Source: an uncultured Clostridia bacterium (GTDB lineage: Bacteria; Bacillota; Clostridia; Christensenellales; CAG-138). From it: 64,000 nt of DNA. The stretch lies in NCBI GenBank assembly GCA_946411635.1, contig CAMKES010000001.1, forward strand, positions 357,656-421,655, written 5' to 3'. Position numbers and translations under genes: made by a program. Each line of letters starts with the position of its first letter. The first letter of the stretch is position 1. Shown piece after piece: positions 34,201-42,624 of this stretch. The notes beneath the pieces are model-generated. The model saw only the letters and a list, made by a program, of their open reading frames with translations, did not search any database and was not told the origin of the DNA.

Positions 34201-34633
34201 CCTGCGGAATGTCGCCCGCAAGACACGCGGACAGACAGATCAGCCCCTCGCTGTGTTCCTTCAGAAGATGATAGTCGATCCGGGGTTTATAATAGAACCC
34301 GTGAATAAACGCTTCGGAAGACAGATACATCAGGTTCTGATAACCGGCCTGGTTTTTGGCAAGCAGGATCAGATGCGCCCATTCACGGTCACGCGATTCC
34401 GGCATGTCATACTGTTTTTTGGTGACGTACGTCTCCATGCCGAGAATCGGCTTGATCCCCTCCGCTTTGCATGCGCGGTAGAAATCGATCACGCCGTACA
34501 TCACGCCGTGATCCGTTACGGCCAGGGCGGTCTGACCGAGTTCCCTGGCGCGTTTTACGAGATCCGGGATCCTCGCCGCACCGTCCAAAAGACTGTATTG
34601 TGTATGCACATGCAAATGTACGAACGGTTTCAT
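31217..34633 (-). CDS. dnaE: DNA polymerase III alpha subunit DnaE
   Basis: 1138-residue C-family DNA polymerase. The N-terminal PHP domain starts HVHTQYSLLDGAARI. The palm has the catalytic PDFDVDF near residue 400 and GPGRGSGAASL near 355. The little-finger region, helix-hairpin-helix and OB domain (VTVGGMLTSCKQRPTKSG near residue 985) follow. Bacillota usually carry this short DnaE beside PolC; PolC is not in the window. GGAGAAG precedes the ATG, and a sigma-A promoter lies 33 bases upstream. It is co-transcribed with rlmD. Confidence 0.96.
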   Translation of the reverse strand: MKPFVHLHVHTQYSLLDGAARIPDLVKRARELGQTALAVTDHGVMYGVIDFYRACKAEGIKPILGMETYVTKKQYDMPESRDREWAHLILLAKNQAGYQNLMYLSSEAFIHGFYYKPRIDYHLLKEHSEGLICLSACLAGDIPQAFLHHQDEQAYEIARYLKDTFGDDFYIELQNHGIPEQIEVLPKLRKLARDLGIKTVATNDIHYVRKEDADAQDVLLCIQTQTFVDEPDRMRMMADEFYLKSYDELAAMLPDDLDALDNTNEIAEKCSVEIEFGVRRLPHFTAPDGMDNEAYLRRLCAEGMQRKMPDAGKEAYDRLEYELSIITKMGFVDYYLIVWDFIHYAKTHDIMVGPGRGSGAASLAAYFLDITDVDPLKYNLLFERFLNPERISMPDFDVDFCYERRQEVIDYVGRKYGDGHVAQIITFGTMAAKAVVRDVARVLRVPYADADRLAKLIPNVLKITLHEAIEMNAELKAVYESDETMRRVLDLSMKLEGLPRHSSTHAAGVVISGVPLTTVVPLTSNDGALTTQFPMTTLEELGLLKMDFLGLRTLTIIRDAISFIKAQGKTPPDFSKNDFDDPDVWKMIASGDTDAVFQLESGGMRQFMMQLKPDCFEDLIAGIALYRPGPMEQIPRYLRGKHDKDIEYLHPLMEPILKNTYGCMVYQEQVMEIVRSLAGYSYGRSDLVRRAMSKKKHEVMAKERTSFVYGTEGVDGAIKRGVPEAVANHIFDEMMDFASYAFNKAHAACYAVVSYRTAYLKHYFPTEFFAATINGYRQDTDSVSGYVYAARKLGIRILPPDVNRSMALFSVEGDAIRFGLSSVKNVSETVMRDVVRDRSDNGPFKSFNDFVARTHGLNKRMLEALIAAGCFDGMHYTRSSLLDVYAQALDAAQKDQKKRESGQISLFDLDVGRDMIEQSSVKIQTLPELPYSALLAKEREATGLYLSGHPLDAFADPLSKLPYTVQDLSDADGSGAISDDAVVTVGGMLTSCKQRPTKSGSGLIGLAVLEGVTGSVELMLFPKVLQTCSGLFYDENIVMLTGRISIREDRSNSILVDSISSLKDAVKTLYIRLPYLDAEQQKRVRRLIHAFQGSTPVVLYDTAKKIAKVAPKDWSVNPSESLIRSLKSEFGEENVVLK

Positions 34634-34665
34634 ACTCTTCTCCGCTGCCTATAACACTTCAATAT

Positions 34666-34694
34666 ATTGTACCATACAATGCGAACGCTTGCAA
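34666..34694 (-). promoter_or_regulatory. Sigma-A promoter of dnaE-rlmD
   Basis: Minus strand: TTGCAA (34694-34689), 17-base spacer, TACAAT (34671-34666), predicting a leader of roughly 25 bases with a Shine-Dalgarno. Confidence 0.8.
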
Positions 34695-34696
34695 CG

Positions 34697-34722
34697 AAAA
34701 AAGAACGGCAGGCCGTTCTTCT
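34697..34722 (-). terminator. Rho-independent terminator of the asd-dapA-dapB operon
   Basis: Minus strand AAGAACGGC-CT-GCCGTTCTT followed by TTTTCG. It begins three bases from the dnaE promoter. Confidence 0.85.
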
Positions 34723-34733
34723 TCGATCAGGAA

Positions 34734-35495
34734 TTATCCGAGCATTTCGTTTACAAGATCTTCCATCGAGTAGAGGCCGTTTTTCTTGTTTATGAGAAAT
34801 CCGGCCGCTTTGATCGCACCGTTTGCAAAGATGCGTTTGGACGACGCCCGATGCAGAACGGACAGTTCCTCATCCGGTCCGAGAAACCGTACTTCATGTT
34901 CTCCGACGACCGTACCGCCGCGAACGCTGTGGAAGCCGATCTCTCCTTTTTCACGGCGACGGTCTTTCTCCGATCTTCCGAGTACGTACGGATGCGGTTG
35001 GCCGTCCGCTTCGCGGATCGCGTCGGCAAGCATCAGCGCGGTACCGCTCGGAGCGTCGATCTTGCGGTTGTGATGCGTTTCGATGATCTCCACGTCAAAC
35101 GGATCGCCGAGCAGGATCCTTGCCTGCTTCAGGAGCGCGCGCATCACGTTGATGCCGAGCGACATGTTCCCGGAACGGAATACGGGGATCGTTTCCGAAG
35201 CTGTCCGGATCTCTTCGATCAGGGAATCGGGAAGCGCCGTCGTGCAGACGACGAGCGGAAGCCTGCGCTCAAGACAGAAGCCGAGGATCTGTTTCGTCGC
35301 AGCCGGAACGGAAAAATCGATCACGGCGTCGACGTCGATATGCACGTCATTACAGGACGAATACACGGGAAAGGGAAGCTCGCGAGAGCAGTTCGGATCG
35401 ATCCCGCACACAATGGAAACGTCGGGAATCTGATCGACCGCGTCGATCAATGCCCTGCCCATCTGTCCGCCGATCCCGTTGATCAACAATTGCAT
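34734..35495 (-). CDS. dapB: 4-hydroxy-tetrahydrodipicolinate reductase
   Basis: 253-residue reductase of the diaminopimelate/lysine pathway. The N-terminal LLINGIGGQMGRAL is the NAD(P)H-binding loop. The catalytic EIIETHHNRKIDAPSGTA near residues 131-148 contains the conserved His pair and the substrate Lys. RGGTVVGEHEVRF near residue 189 completes the C-terminal domain. ATG 35495, with GAGGTG upstream, is preferred over the longer open frame. Diaminopimelate also feeds peptidoglycan, and dipicolinate derived from this pathway is needed for spores. Confidence 0.95.
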   Translation of the reverse strand: MQLLINGIGGQMGRALIDAVDQIPDVSIVCGIDPNCSRELPFPVYSSCNDVHIDVDAVIDFSVPAATKQILGFCLERRLPLVVCTTALPDSLIEEIRTASETIPVFRSGNMSLGINVMRALLKQARILLGDPFDVEIIETHHNRKIDAPSGTALMLADAIREADGQPHPYVLGRSEKDRRREKGEIGFHSVRGGTVVGEHEVRFLGPDEELSVLHRASSKRIFANGAIKAAGFLINKKNGLYSMEDLVNEMLG

Positions 35496-35505
35496 GATGC
35501 ACACC

Positions 35506-36384
35506 TCACAGCATGTCGTTCGCCCGCAGAGTCGCTTCCATAAGCTCGAAATGCTCAAGAGAAGGCTTTACAAGAGGAAGCCGGACTTCCGGATCACAAA
35601 GCTTCAGAAGTCCCATCATGGTCTTGATCGGAATCGGGTTTACCTCGCAGAACGCGGCCTGCTGCAAAGGCAGAAGGGCCAGCTGCAGGCGCTTGGCTTC
35701 TTCCGTATCCCCGTCAAAATACGCCTTGCACATGAGATGCATGACTTCGGGAATAATGTTCGCGACGGTGGAGATCACGCCTTTCCCGCCGATCGAAAGG
35801 ATCGGAACGACATGATCGTCGTTTCCGGAATAGATATCGCATTCCGGGCAAAGCGCGGCAAGCTTGACGATCTGTTCGATATTCCCGCTCGCTTCTTTAA
35901 TGCCGACGATATTCTCGCAGGAACGAACCAGCTTATTGACGGTCTCCGGCAGAAGATTCAGCCCGGTCCTGGACGGAACGTTGTACATGATGATCGGAAG
36001 ACGGACCTGTTCCGCAATGGAACTGTAATGGGCCAGCAGTCCTTCCTGCGTCGTTTTGTTGTAGAACGGCGTAACGATCAGAAGACCGTCTGCGCCGACC
36101 GCTTCGGCAAAACGGCTTTTCTGGATCGCGTCTTCGGTATTGTTGCTCCCCGTCCCGACGATCACCGGGATGCGGTTGCCGACGCGTTCCACGACAAAAC
36201 GAATCACCTCTTCCCGTTCGTCGGAGGTAAGCGTCGCCGCCTCGCCGGTCGTGCCGAGCGCAACAATCGCATCGGTTCCGGATGCGATCTGCAATTCCAC
36301 AAGATTCGTCAGAGATTTGTAATCGACCGCACCGTCATGGAACGGCGTGATCAACGCAACGGCAGAACCCGTAAAGATACTCAT
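35506..36384 (-). CDS. dapA: 4-hydroxy-tetrahydrodipicolinate synthase
   Basis: 292-residue class I aldolase of the DapA family, condensing pyruvate with aspartate semialdehyde. ALGTTGEAATLTSDE near residue 43 binds pyruvate, IIMYNVPSRTG near 131 holds the catalytic Tyr, and VGIKEASGN near 160 has the Schiff-base Lys. The start overlaps the stop of asd (ATGA). It is the middle gene of asd-dapA-dapB. Confidence 0.96.
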   Translation of the reverse strand: MSIFTGSAVALITPFHDGAVDYKSLTNLVELQIASGTDAIVALGTTGEAATLTSDEREEVIRFVVERVGNRIPVIVGTGSNNTEDAIQKSRFAEAVGADGLLIVTPFYNKTTQEGLLAHYSSIAEQVRLPIIMYNVPSRTGLNLLPETVNKLVRSCENIVGIKEASGNIEQIVKLAALCPECDIYSGNDDHVVPILSIGGKGVISTVANIIPEVMHLMCKAYFDGDTEEAKRLQLALLPLQQAAFCEVNPIPIKTMMGLLKLCDPEVRLPLVKPSLEHFELMEATLRANDML

Positions 36385-37382
36385 TTTCCCTTCCCCCTTA
36401 ACAAGTATTCAAGAATCTGTACCGCATTCGTTGCGGCGCCTTTTCGGACGTTGTCCGCGACGCACCAAAAGTTCAGTCCGTTCTCAACGGAATCATCGCG
36501 GCGGATGCGTCCGACGTAGACCGGATCCGTTCCGGCGGCATAGACCGGCATCGGATACACATTGTTTTTCGGATCGTCCTGTACGATCATCCCATCGGTC
36601 GCTTTCAGGAGCCGGAAAACCTCCTCAAGATCAAACGGGCGTTCGAACTCAACGTTGATGCTCTCGCTGTGACCGTTGAATACGGGAACGCGGACGCACG
36701 TCGCGCTGATGCGGAGATCGTCCCTTGAGAGGATCTTCCGTGTTTCGTCGATCATTTTCTGTTCTTCTTTTGTGTTTCCGTTTTCGAGGAACACATCGAT
36801 ATGCGGAATACAGTTGCCGGCGATCGGATGCGGGAATTTCTTCGGCAGCGCGCCGCACAGGCCGTCTTCAAGGTCCTGATATCCCTTTTGCCCGGCGCCG
36901 GAAACCGCCTGGTACGTCGAGTAGACGATGCGCTTGATGCGGAACGCGCGATCGAGCGTCTTCAGCGGAACGACGGCCTGGATTGTCGAACAGTTCGGGT
37001 TTGCTACGATCCCTTTCGGAATGGATGACAGCGCTTCCGGATTCACTTCCGGAACAACGAGCGGAACAAGAGGATCCATACGCCAGAAGCTGGAATTGTC
37101 GATCACGATCGCGCCGGACCGCGCGGCAATCGGCGCGAACCGTTCGCTGACGGAACCGCCCGCGGAAAACAGCGCGTACTGGAACATCCCATCCGGAAAG
37201 CTGTCTTCACGCAGTTCGCAAACGGAATGCGTTTCCCCGAAACAAACGATTTCCGAGCCTGCGCTTTTTGAAGATGCAAATAAAGAATACTCCGCGTCAA
37301 CGCCTCGTTCCTCAAGCACCTTCAGGAACATCCGGCCGACCATTCCGGTCGCACCGACGACAGCGATCCTCGGTTTTCTCAT
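36381..37382 (-). CDS. asd: Aspartate-semialdehyde dehydrogenase
   Basis: 333-residue NADPH-dependent dehydrogenase making aspartate semialdehyde, substrate of DapA. VVGATGMVGRMFL at the N-terminus binds NADPH, the catalytic Cys is in ANPNCSTIQ near residue 129, and the C-terminal domain has RVPVFNGHSESINVEF near 235. It is first in the operon, with AGGAG before the ATG and a strong promoter 30-60 bases upstream. Confidence 0.96.
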   Translation of the reverse strand: MRKPRIAVVGATGMVGRMFLKVLEERGVDAEYSLFASSKSAGSEIVCFGETHSVCELREDSFPDGMFQYALFSAGGSVSERFAPIAARSGAIVIDNSSFWRMDPLVPLVVPEVNPEALSSIPKGIVANPNCSTIQAVVPLKTLDRAFRIKRIVYSTYQAVSGAGQKGYQDLEDGLCGALPKKFPHPIAGNCIPHIDVFLENGNTKEEQKMIDETRKILSRDDLRISATCVRVPVFNGHSESINVEFERPFDLEEVFRLLKATDGMIVQDDPKNNVYPMPVYAAGTDPVYVGRIRRDDSVENGLNFWCVADNVRKGAATNAVQILEYLLRGKGK

Positions 37383-37412
37383 ATAGAAATACTCCTGATT
37401 GTATTTTTTTAT

Positions 37413-37441
37413 ATAATATCATTTGTCCGGATGATTGTCAA
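37413..37441 (-). promoter_or_regulatory. Sigma-A promoter of asd-dapA-dapB
   Basis: Minus strand: TTGACA (37441-37436), 17-base spacer, TATTAT (37418-37413). The -35 box overlaps the last codon of spoIIP. The leader of about 25 bases is too short for a lysine riboswitch. Confidence 0.85.
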
Positions 37442-38352
37442 TTCGGGACCCAGTCCGAAGCGGGGATCCGCTCGGAGCAGTATGAAAGAACGATGCATTC
37501 CGCAAGATAACGCATCGAAGCTTTTGCCTGATCCAGCGTGTTGGCATTGTGACCGACTTCGACAAGAAGGCAGTTTGGCGCAACGTGCTGATTGTATCGA
37601 CCGCTTTTGATCCTGACCTGTCTCGCAAACGACGGTTCGATTATATTCAGTCGTGCGGAGATCCGTTCCGCAAGGGACAGATTCGTCGTATAAAAAGGCT
37701 TTTCGGTGTATTTCTCCCCCTTGCCGACAACGAACATCAGCCTTGCGCATTCCGTGCCGTTTACAGTCACGAAATCGCACGGCTGATCCGTCTCGCGGTA
37801 CGCGTCGCGATGCAGATCGATGTACAAAACGATCGAAGGACATTCGTTTCGGTATTTCAGCATGGTCATAAGACTTCGTTCGTATGCCGTTGCAAGCTTG
37901 GGCGGCTCATGATCGGTCACATCGTGAATGACATGAACACCGTATTCCGTTTCCAGAATCTGTTTCAGTTCCTCGCCTACCGCGATCACGTTCTTCGCCG
38001 GATCATCCGTCCGCCATTCCGAAGTGGACCGGTACTCATCCTCGCTGCTTTTATAATACGCTTCCGTCGTGTGCGTATGATAGATCAGAACCGTCGGTTC
38101 CGATTTCCGAAGCGATCCCGGATCGGAAATCGGATCGATCGCAGCCTGCAGCGAATGCAATTCCGCATGCTCGTCCGCTCCGGACGGCGCAAATACGGGG
38201 ACCGGTTCCGAGCAGTCCCCCTTTGCCGTTCGAACGACGGAAATCGACAGCGGGATCACGGCGATCCACCCGAGAGCAAGCAAGAGCCATGCGAATCGGG
38301 AAGGTCCGCATGACCGCTTGCGAAGTCTGTATCGTTTGCAATTCTTTTTCAC
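37438..38352 (-). CDS. spoIIP: Stage II sporulation protein P (SpoIIP)
   Basis: 304-residue membrane-anchored cell-wall amidase/endopeptidase that, with SpoIID and SpoIIM, drives engulfment. An N-terminal basic stretch and one transmembrane helix (about 18-40) are followed by the zinc amidase domain: IYHTHTTEAY near residue 89, the catalytic region YIDLHRDAYRE near 176 and LVEVGHNANTLDQA near 263. The start is GTG 38352, eight bases after GGAGG. It lies 41 bases after gpr, the common gpr-spoIIP arrangement. Confidence 0.92.
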   Translation of the reverse strand: MKKNCKRYRLRKRSCGPSRFAWLLLALGWIAVIPLSISVVRTAKGDCSEPVPVFAPSGADEHAELHSLQAAIDPISDPGSLRKSEPTVLIYHTHTTEAYYKSSEDEYRSTSEWRTDDPAKNVIAVGEELKQILETEYGVHVIHDVTDHEPPKLATAYERSLMTMLKYRNECPSIVLYIDLHRDAYRETDQPCDFVTVNGTECARLMFVVGKGEKYTEKPFYTTNLSLAERISARLNIIEPSFARQVRIKSGRYNQHVAPNCLLVEVGHNANTLDQAKASMRYLAECIVLSYCSERIPASDWVPN

Positions 38353-38393
38353 GTTCCGCACCTCCGATATACGATATGCGGAAGGAAAAGGAT

Positions 38394-39239
38394 TTATCGC
38401 AGGATTTTTTCGAGTTCCGTGTAGCTGTCACCGAATACGGTCCTGTTGATCGCATCGGCGAGCACACGGGAAGCGTCCCGGATCAACGCGTCGATGTCCT
38501 TCGGCGTAACGATGAAATTCCTTGCGGCAGGATCGGAGACGGTTTGTCCGCCGAACGCGGATACGATCGTGTTCGCGCTGACGACGGTCGGAACGCCGAT
38601 CGCGATCACCGGAACGTGCAGCGACTCTTTTGTCAGCATCGAACGGAAGTTTCCGACTCCGGCGCCCGGCGCGATCCCGCTGTCATTAAACTGGATCGTA
38701 CAGCCGATATGATCGATCGAACTTGCCGCAAGGGAGTCCACGAGAATGACGAGCCCCGGACGGATCTTTTCGGTCACGGCGGAAACGACCTCCGCCGTTT
38801 CCAGTCCGGTCACGCCGAACACGTTGGCGCAAAACGACGTTGTGACCGGCGTGTCGGCCGGAAGAAGCTCCTTCATATGCAGATGAACGTGCCTCGTGAC
38901 GAGAACGTATTCCGCCGTTTTTGTTCCGAGCGCATCCGCCGTCACGTATCTGTTTCCGAGTCCGACCACAAGCGCGTTCCGGATTTTGCCCGTTACGCGT
39001 TCCAGTTCCCTTGACAGGAGGATCGAGATCGTTTTTCGTCCGTCCGCATCGGCAAACAGGTCCGGCTCGGCATGGATCGTGACGTAAGAGCCGATCGGCT
39101 TGTCCAGAAGTCTTGCGGCGCGTTCCTCCGTTACGTCGATCCGGACAACGGTTATTCCGTCGAATCGTTCCGTTTCTTCCGAAACGCCCGGGCAGTCCGG
39201 AAACCTGTCTCTGGATTCTTTTGCAAGATCTGTTCGCAT
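38394..39239 (-). CDS. gpr: GPR germination endopeptidase
   Basis: 281-residue spore protease that degrades small acid-soluble proteins at germination, made as a zymogen in the forespore. Family segments are MRTDLAKESRD at the N-terminus, the VVGLGNRYVTADALG block near residue 90, PGVFG-type ANVFGVTGLET near 136 and VDSLAASSIDHIGCTIQFND near 167. The N-terminal propeptide is very short. ATG 39239 lies five bases after GGAGG, which itself directly follows a terminator-like hairpin. Confidence 0.93.
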   Translation of the reverse strand: MRTDLAKESRDRFPDCPGVSEETERFDGITVVRIDVTEERAARLLDKPIGSYVTIHAEPDLFADADGRKTISILLSRELERVTGKIRNALVVGLGNRYVTADALGTKTAEYVLVTRHVHLHMKELLPADTPVTTSFCANVFGVTGLETAEVVSAVTEKIRPGLVILVDSLAASSIDHIGCTIQFNDSGIAPGAGVGNFRSMLTKESLHVPVIAIGVPTVVSANTIVSAFGGQTVSDPAARNFIVTPKDIDALIRDASRVLADAINRTVFGDSYTELEKILR

Positions 39240-39248
39240 GCACACCTC

Positions 39249-39275
39249 CAAAAAACTCGGCCGAAGCCGAGTTTA
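39249..39275 (-). terminator. Terminator-like hairpin between spoIVA and gpr
   Basis: Minus strand AAACTCGGC-TTCG-GCCGAGTTT plus a run of T that continues directly into the GGAGG of gpr. It fits a terminator of spoIVA, but its position also suggests control of gpr. Confidence 0.8.
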
Positions 39276-39289
39276 TTGTTTCCCGATTT

Positions 39290-40768
39290 TTAAAGCATGA
39301 TGCAGATCATGCCGCTGCATCCGTCGTTGACGATCTTCTGCAAGGCGCCTTTCAGTTTCATCTGCACGTCTTCATTCATTCCCGTGCTCTTTCCCTGCAT
39401 TCCCTCGCTGATCAGATCGTAAAGCGTCTTTCCGTACAGTTTGATATGCAGATAATCGTCTCCGCACGCTTCGGACGATTCCGTCAGATAGTTCAAAAAG
39501 TCGCGACTCTGCTGTTCCGTCCCGATCAACGGCTCGATATCGTTGTCGACGTCGACACGGATCAGATGCAGTCCGCTCGCCTTCGTATGAAGACGCACGC
39601 CGTATTTCCCGCCCATATGGAACAGTTCCGGCTTTGAGATCTCCATCCGGTCCGGATCCGGCTCAACGATCCCGTATCCGGAATCCATGGCCCTGTTCAG
39701 CGCGTCCGACAGTCTGTCGTACTCCTTTTTCGCCTTTACAAAGCCGTTGATCGCAGACATCAGCTCGAAATCGTTGCGGATATCCGTTCCGCACGCATCG
39801 CTCAGGACCGAGTAAAACACGCCTTCCTTCGGACGCAGATCAATAAACGCTCTCCCCGTATCAAGGTCGATCCGTTCGATATCGGCCGATTGGAAAGATT
39901 CCAGTTCGGAAAATCTGCCTGCGACCTTCTTCACGTCGCGAACGGAATGCACGTCGGAAATACAGTCGGAGAGCGTCTTCAGCATATCCGATAAGATCGG
40001 ATGCTCCGGATTCAGCGCGTGTAAAAAAGACGGTCCGTTCAAGCCGATCATTTTCAGCGGGAACGCATAAAGGATCTCGGTCAGGATCGAAGTCAGAACG
40101 CGTTCCGAAAGATGCAGAAGATCGACGATGATCGGCTTCAGTCCGAATCGATCCTCAAGTTCTTCCGCGGCGCGTGCGGCGGCGTCACCGTCCGGGTCCT
40201 TCGTATTCAGGAGCAGTACGAACGGTTTTCCCGTCGAGCGAACCGTGTTCATACACGTTTCTTCCGCATCGGCATAGTTCTCCCGCGGGATATCGGTGAT
40301 CGTTCCGTCCGTGAAAACGACGACGCCGATCGTTGCGTGGTCCGTGATCACTTTTTCCGTTCCGATCTCCGCCGCGCGCTCAAACGGAATGTCCTCTTCC
40401 GCCCACGGCGTCGAGACCATTCTGACCTCGCCTTCCTCCTCCGTGCCCAGGGCTCCGGGAACCATGTACCCTACGCAATCGACGAGCCGCATCTTTGCGG
40501 TCATCGTGTCGTCGAACCGAATCGATGCGGCGTCGTCCGGAATGAATTTCGGCTGCGTGGTCATGACCGTTTTGCCGGCGCCGCTCTGCGGCAGTTCATC
40601 GATCAGACGATTCCGCTCGAATTCGTTTTCCATATTCGGTACCATAAGCAGCTCGGCGAACTTCTTGATAAACGTCGATTTGCCCGTACGGACCGGTCCG
40701 ACGACGCCGAGGTAAATGTCGCCCTGCGTACGCTCCATAATATCGTGATAAAGAGTTGTTCTGTCCAT
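39290..40768 (-). CDS. spoIVA: Stage IV sporulation protein A (SpoIVA)
   Basis: 492-residue ATPase that polymerises on the forespore surface as base of the spore coat. Walker A is GVVGPVRTGKSTF near residue 22, the switch region KMRLVDCVGYMVPGA near 91, and the C-terminal end CSGMICIML is the conserved hydrophobic anchor that contacts SpoVM-decorated membrane. Length matches the family. GGGAGG precedes the ATG, and a sigma-E-like promoter is upstream, as known for this gene in other spore formers. Confidence 0.96.
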   Translation of the reverse strand: MDRTTLYHDIMERTQGDIYLGVVGPVRTGKSTFIKKFAELLMVPNMENEFERNRLIDELPQSGAGKTVMTTQPKFIPDDAASIRFDDTMTAKMRLVDCVGYMVPGALGTEEEGEVRMVSTPWAEEDIPFERAAEIGTEKVITDHATIGVVVFTDGTITDIPRENYADAEETCMNTVRSTGKPFVLLLNTKDPDGDAAARAAEELEDRFGLKPIIVDLLHLSERVLTSILTEILYAFPLKMIGLNGPSFLHALNPEHPILSDMLKTLSDCISDVHSVRDVKKVAGRFSELESFQSADIERIDLDTGRAFIDLRPKEGVFYSVLSDACGTDIRNDFELMSAINGFVKAKKEYDRLSDALNRAMDSGYGIVEPDPDRMEISKPELFHMGGKYGVRLHTKASGLHLIRVDVDNDIEPLIGTEQQSRDFLNYLTESSEACGDDYLHIKLYGKTLYDLISEGMQGKSTGMNEDVQMKLKGALQKIVNDGCSGMICIML

Positions 40769-40797
40769 AGAAACCTCCCGATCCTGCTCTTTGTTTT

Positions 40798-40826
40798 ACA
40801 GTATGCCGCCAAAATCCGCGTTATTC
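40798..40826 (-). promoter_or_regulatory. Putative sigma-E promoter of spoIVA
   Basis: Minus strand GAATAAC (40826-40820), 14-base spacer, CATACTGT (40805-40798), close to the sigma-E consensus -35 (KMATATT) and -10 (CATACANT). spoIVA is a known mother-cell gene. Confidence 0.6.
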
Positions 40827-40838
40827 GGGTTTCTGTTA

Positions 40839-40867
40839 TAGACAAAAGCGATCGAATCGGGTATGAT
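40839..40867 (+). promoter_or_regulatory. Promoter predicting a leaderless mRNA for the ABC exporter
   Basis: TAGACA at 40839-40844, 17-base spacer, TATGAT at 40862-40867, then six bases (GGAAAC) and the ATG at 40874. It is back to back with the sigma-E-like spoIVA promoter. Confidence 0.7.
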
Positions 40868-40873
40868 GGAAAC

Positions 40874-42619
40874 ATGAATAAGATCAAACGCTTTGCACAG
40901 TATTACAAACCGCATATCGGCCTGTTTCTGCTTGACATCGGCTGCGCGACGCTCGTCGCCGCCATCGACGTTGCGTTTCCTTTGCTGACGAATTATCTGC
41001 TGAAGCAGGTTTTCCCGGACATTGAAAAGACAGGTTCCGCGCATCTTGTCACGCTGTTCGGCGTCCTGATCGGCGCGATCTTTGCCGCATACGTCGTTCG
41101 CGCGATCATGCTGTACATCGTCAATTACTGGGGACATCTGTTCGGCGTGCGGGTTGAAGCGGATATGCGCCGTGATATCTTCTCGCATATCCAGACGCTC
41201 CCGTTCAGCTTTTATGACCGGATCCGCACGGGCAAGCTCCTTTCCCGCGCGACGACGGACCTGTTTGAGATCTCCGAACTGGCGCATCACGGGCCTGAGG
41301 ACCTGCTGATCTCGTCACTGACCGTTATCGGCGCGTTTATCGCCATGTTTTTCATCGAATGGCGCATCACGCTTGCCATGCTCGTCGTCATGCCGTTCTG
41401 CATCTTCTTTGTGATGAAAGCGCGCTATTCGATGAAGTCGACCAGCAAATCGGTCAAGGAGCAGATCGCAAACATCAACGCCGGGATCGAATCCTCCATC
41501 TCCGGCGCACGCGTCGCAAAGGCTTTCGCAAACGAGGAATACGAGATCGAAAAGTTCGAAGAAGGCAACAACGCGTTCCTTCATGCAAAGAACCGGTTCT
41601 ATAAAACCATGGCGATCTTCAACAGCGGAACGGAGTTCTTTATCGCGCTGTTCAACGTCGTCGTACTGCTCGTCGGAGGTCTTCTGATCGTCAACAAGGC
41701 CGGGTTTGACTCGCTCACCTTCATTACCTTCATGCTCTACGTTTCGGCGTTTACGTCGCCGCTCAAGCGCTTTGCAAGCTTCTTTGAGCAATACATGATG
41801 GGTATGGCGGGATTTACCAGATTCCTCGAGATCCTGGACACGAAAAGCGATTTCGTCGACCGTGAAAACGCGATCGAAGTCGGCAATCTCGACGGGCTGA
41901 TCGAATTCAAAAACGTCGGATTCCGGTATGACGGCGGACGAAAAGTCCTGGACAACGTAAACCTGACGATCGAGCCGGGCAGGAAGCTTGCGCTCGTCGG
42001 TCCTTCCGGCGGCGGGAAAACGACGCTGTGCCATCTGCTGATGCGGTTCTACGACGTCAAGGAAGGATCCATTTCGGTCGACGGAGTCGATATCCGCGAT
42101 TATACGCAGGAATCGCTTCGCAGGAACATCGGCATCGTGCAGCAGGACGTGTTTCTGTTTGCGGGCTCGATCCTCGAAAACATCCGCTACGGACGGCTCG
42201 ACGCGACGGACGAAGAGGTCGTGCAGGCCGCGATCCGCGCGCACATCCACGACGAGATCATGCAGTTCCCCGACCAGTATCAGACCGAAGTCGGCGAACG
42301 CGGCGTAAAGCTGTCCGGCGGACAGAAGCAGCGCATTTCAATCGCGCGTCTGTTCCTCAAAAACCCGCCGATCCTGATCCTCGACGAGGCGACGTCCGCG
42401 CTTGACAGCGTGACCGAATACGACATCCAGAAGAGCTTTGACGAGCTTGCGGAAGGCCGCACGACGCTGATCATCGCGCACCGGCTTTCGACCGTGCAGA
42501 ATGCCGACGAGATCGTCGTGATCGATCAGAACGGCATCCGCGAGCAGGGCTCGCATGAAGAGCTGCTCGCAATGAACGGTCTCTACGCAACACTTTATCA
42601 GACAACGCTGAAAAACTGA
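40874..42619 (+). CDS. ABC exporter, fused permease and ATPase
   Basis: 581-residue half-transporter of the MsbA/LmrA/BmrA type that should work as a dimer. About six membrane helices fill residues 10-310. The ATPase half has Walker A VGPSGGGKTTLCHLL near residue 375, Q-loop IVQQDVFLF, signature LSGGQKQRISIA, Walker B ILILDEATSALD and H-loop IIAHRLSTV. The substrate (lipid, drug or peptide) cannot be told. The frame is open far upstream through the antisense of spoIVA, but ATG 40874 gives the normal N-terminus and sits six bases after the -10 box. Confidence 0.93.
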   Translation: MNKIKRFAQYYKPHIGLFLLDIGCATLVAAIDVAFPLLTNYLLKQVFPDIEKTGSAHLVTLFGVLIGAIFAAYVVRAIMLYIVNYWGHLFGVRVEADMRRDIFSHIQTLPFSFYDRIRTGKLLSRATTDLFEISELAHHGPEDLLISSLTVIGAFIAMFFIEWRITLAMLVVMPFCIFFVMKARYSMKSTSKSVKEQIANINAGIESSISGARVAKAFANEEYEIEKFEEGNNAFLHAKNRFYKTMAIFNSGTEFFIALFNVVVLLVGGLLIVNKAGFDSLTFITFMLYVSAFTSPLKRFASFFEQYMMGMAGFTRFLEILDTKSDFVDRENAIEVGNLDGLIEFKNVGFRYDGGRKVLDNVNLTIEPGRKLALVGPSGGGKTTLCHLLMRFYDVKEGSISVDGVDIRDYTQESLRRNIGIVQQDVFLFAGSILENIRYGRLDATDEEVVQAAIRAHIHDEIMQFPDQYQTEVGERGVKLSGGQKQRISIARLFLKNPPILILDEATSALDSVTEYDIQKSFDELAEGRTTLIIAHRLSTVQNADEIVVIDQNGIREQGSHEELLAMNGLYATLYQTTLKN

Positions 42620-42624
42620 TCCCA

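Noticed and set aside
37383..37412. Lysine riboswitch before asd
   Set aside because: The promoter leaves a leader of only about 25 bases, too short for any known aptamer.
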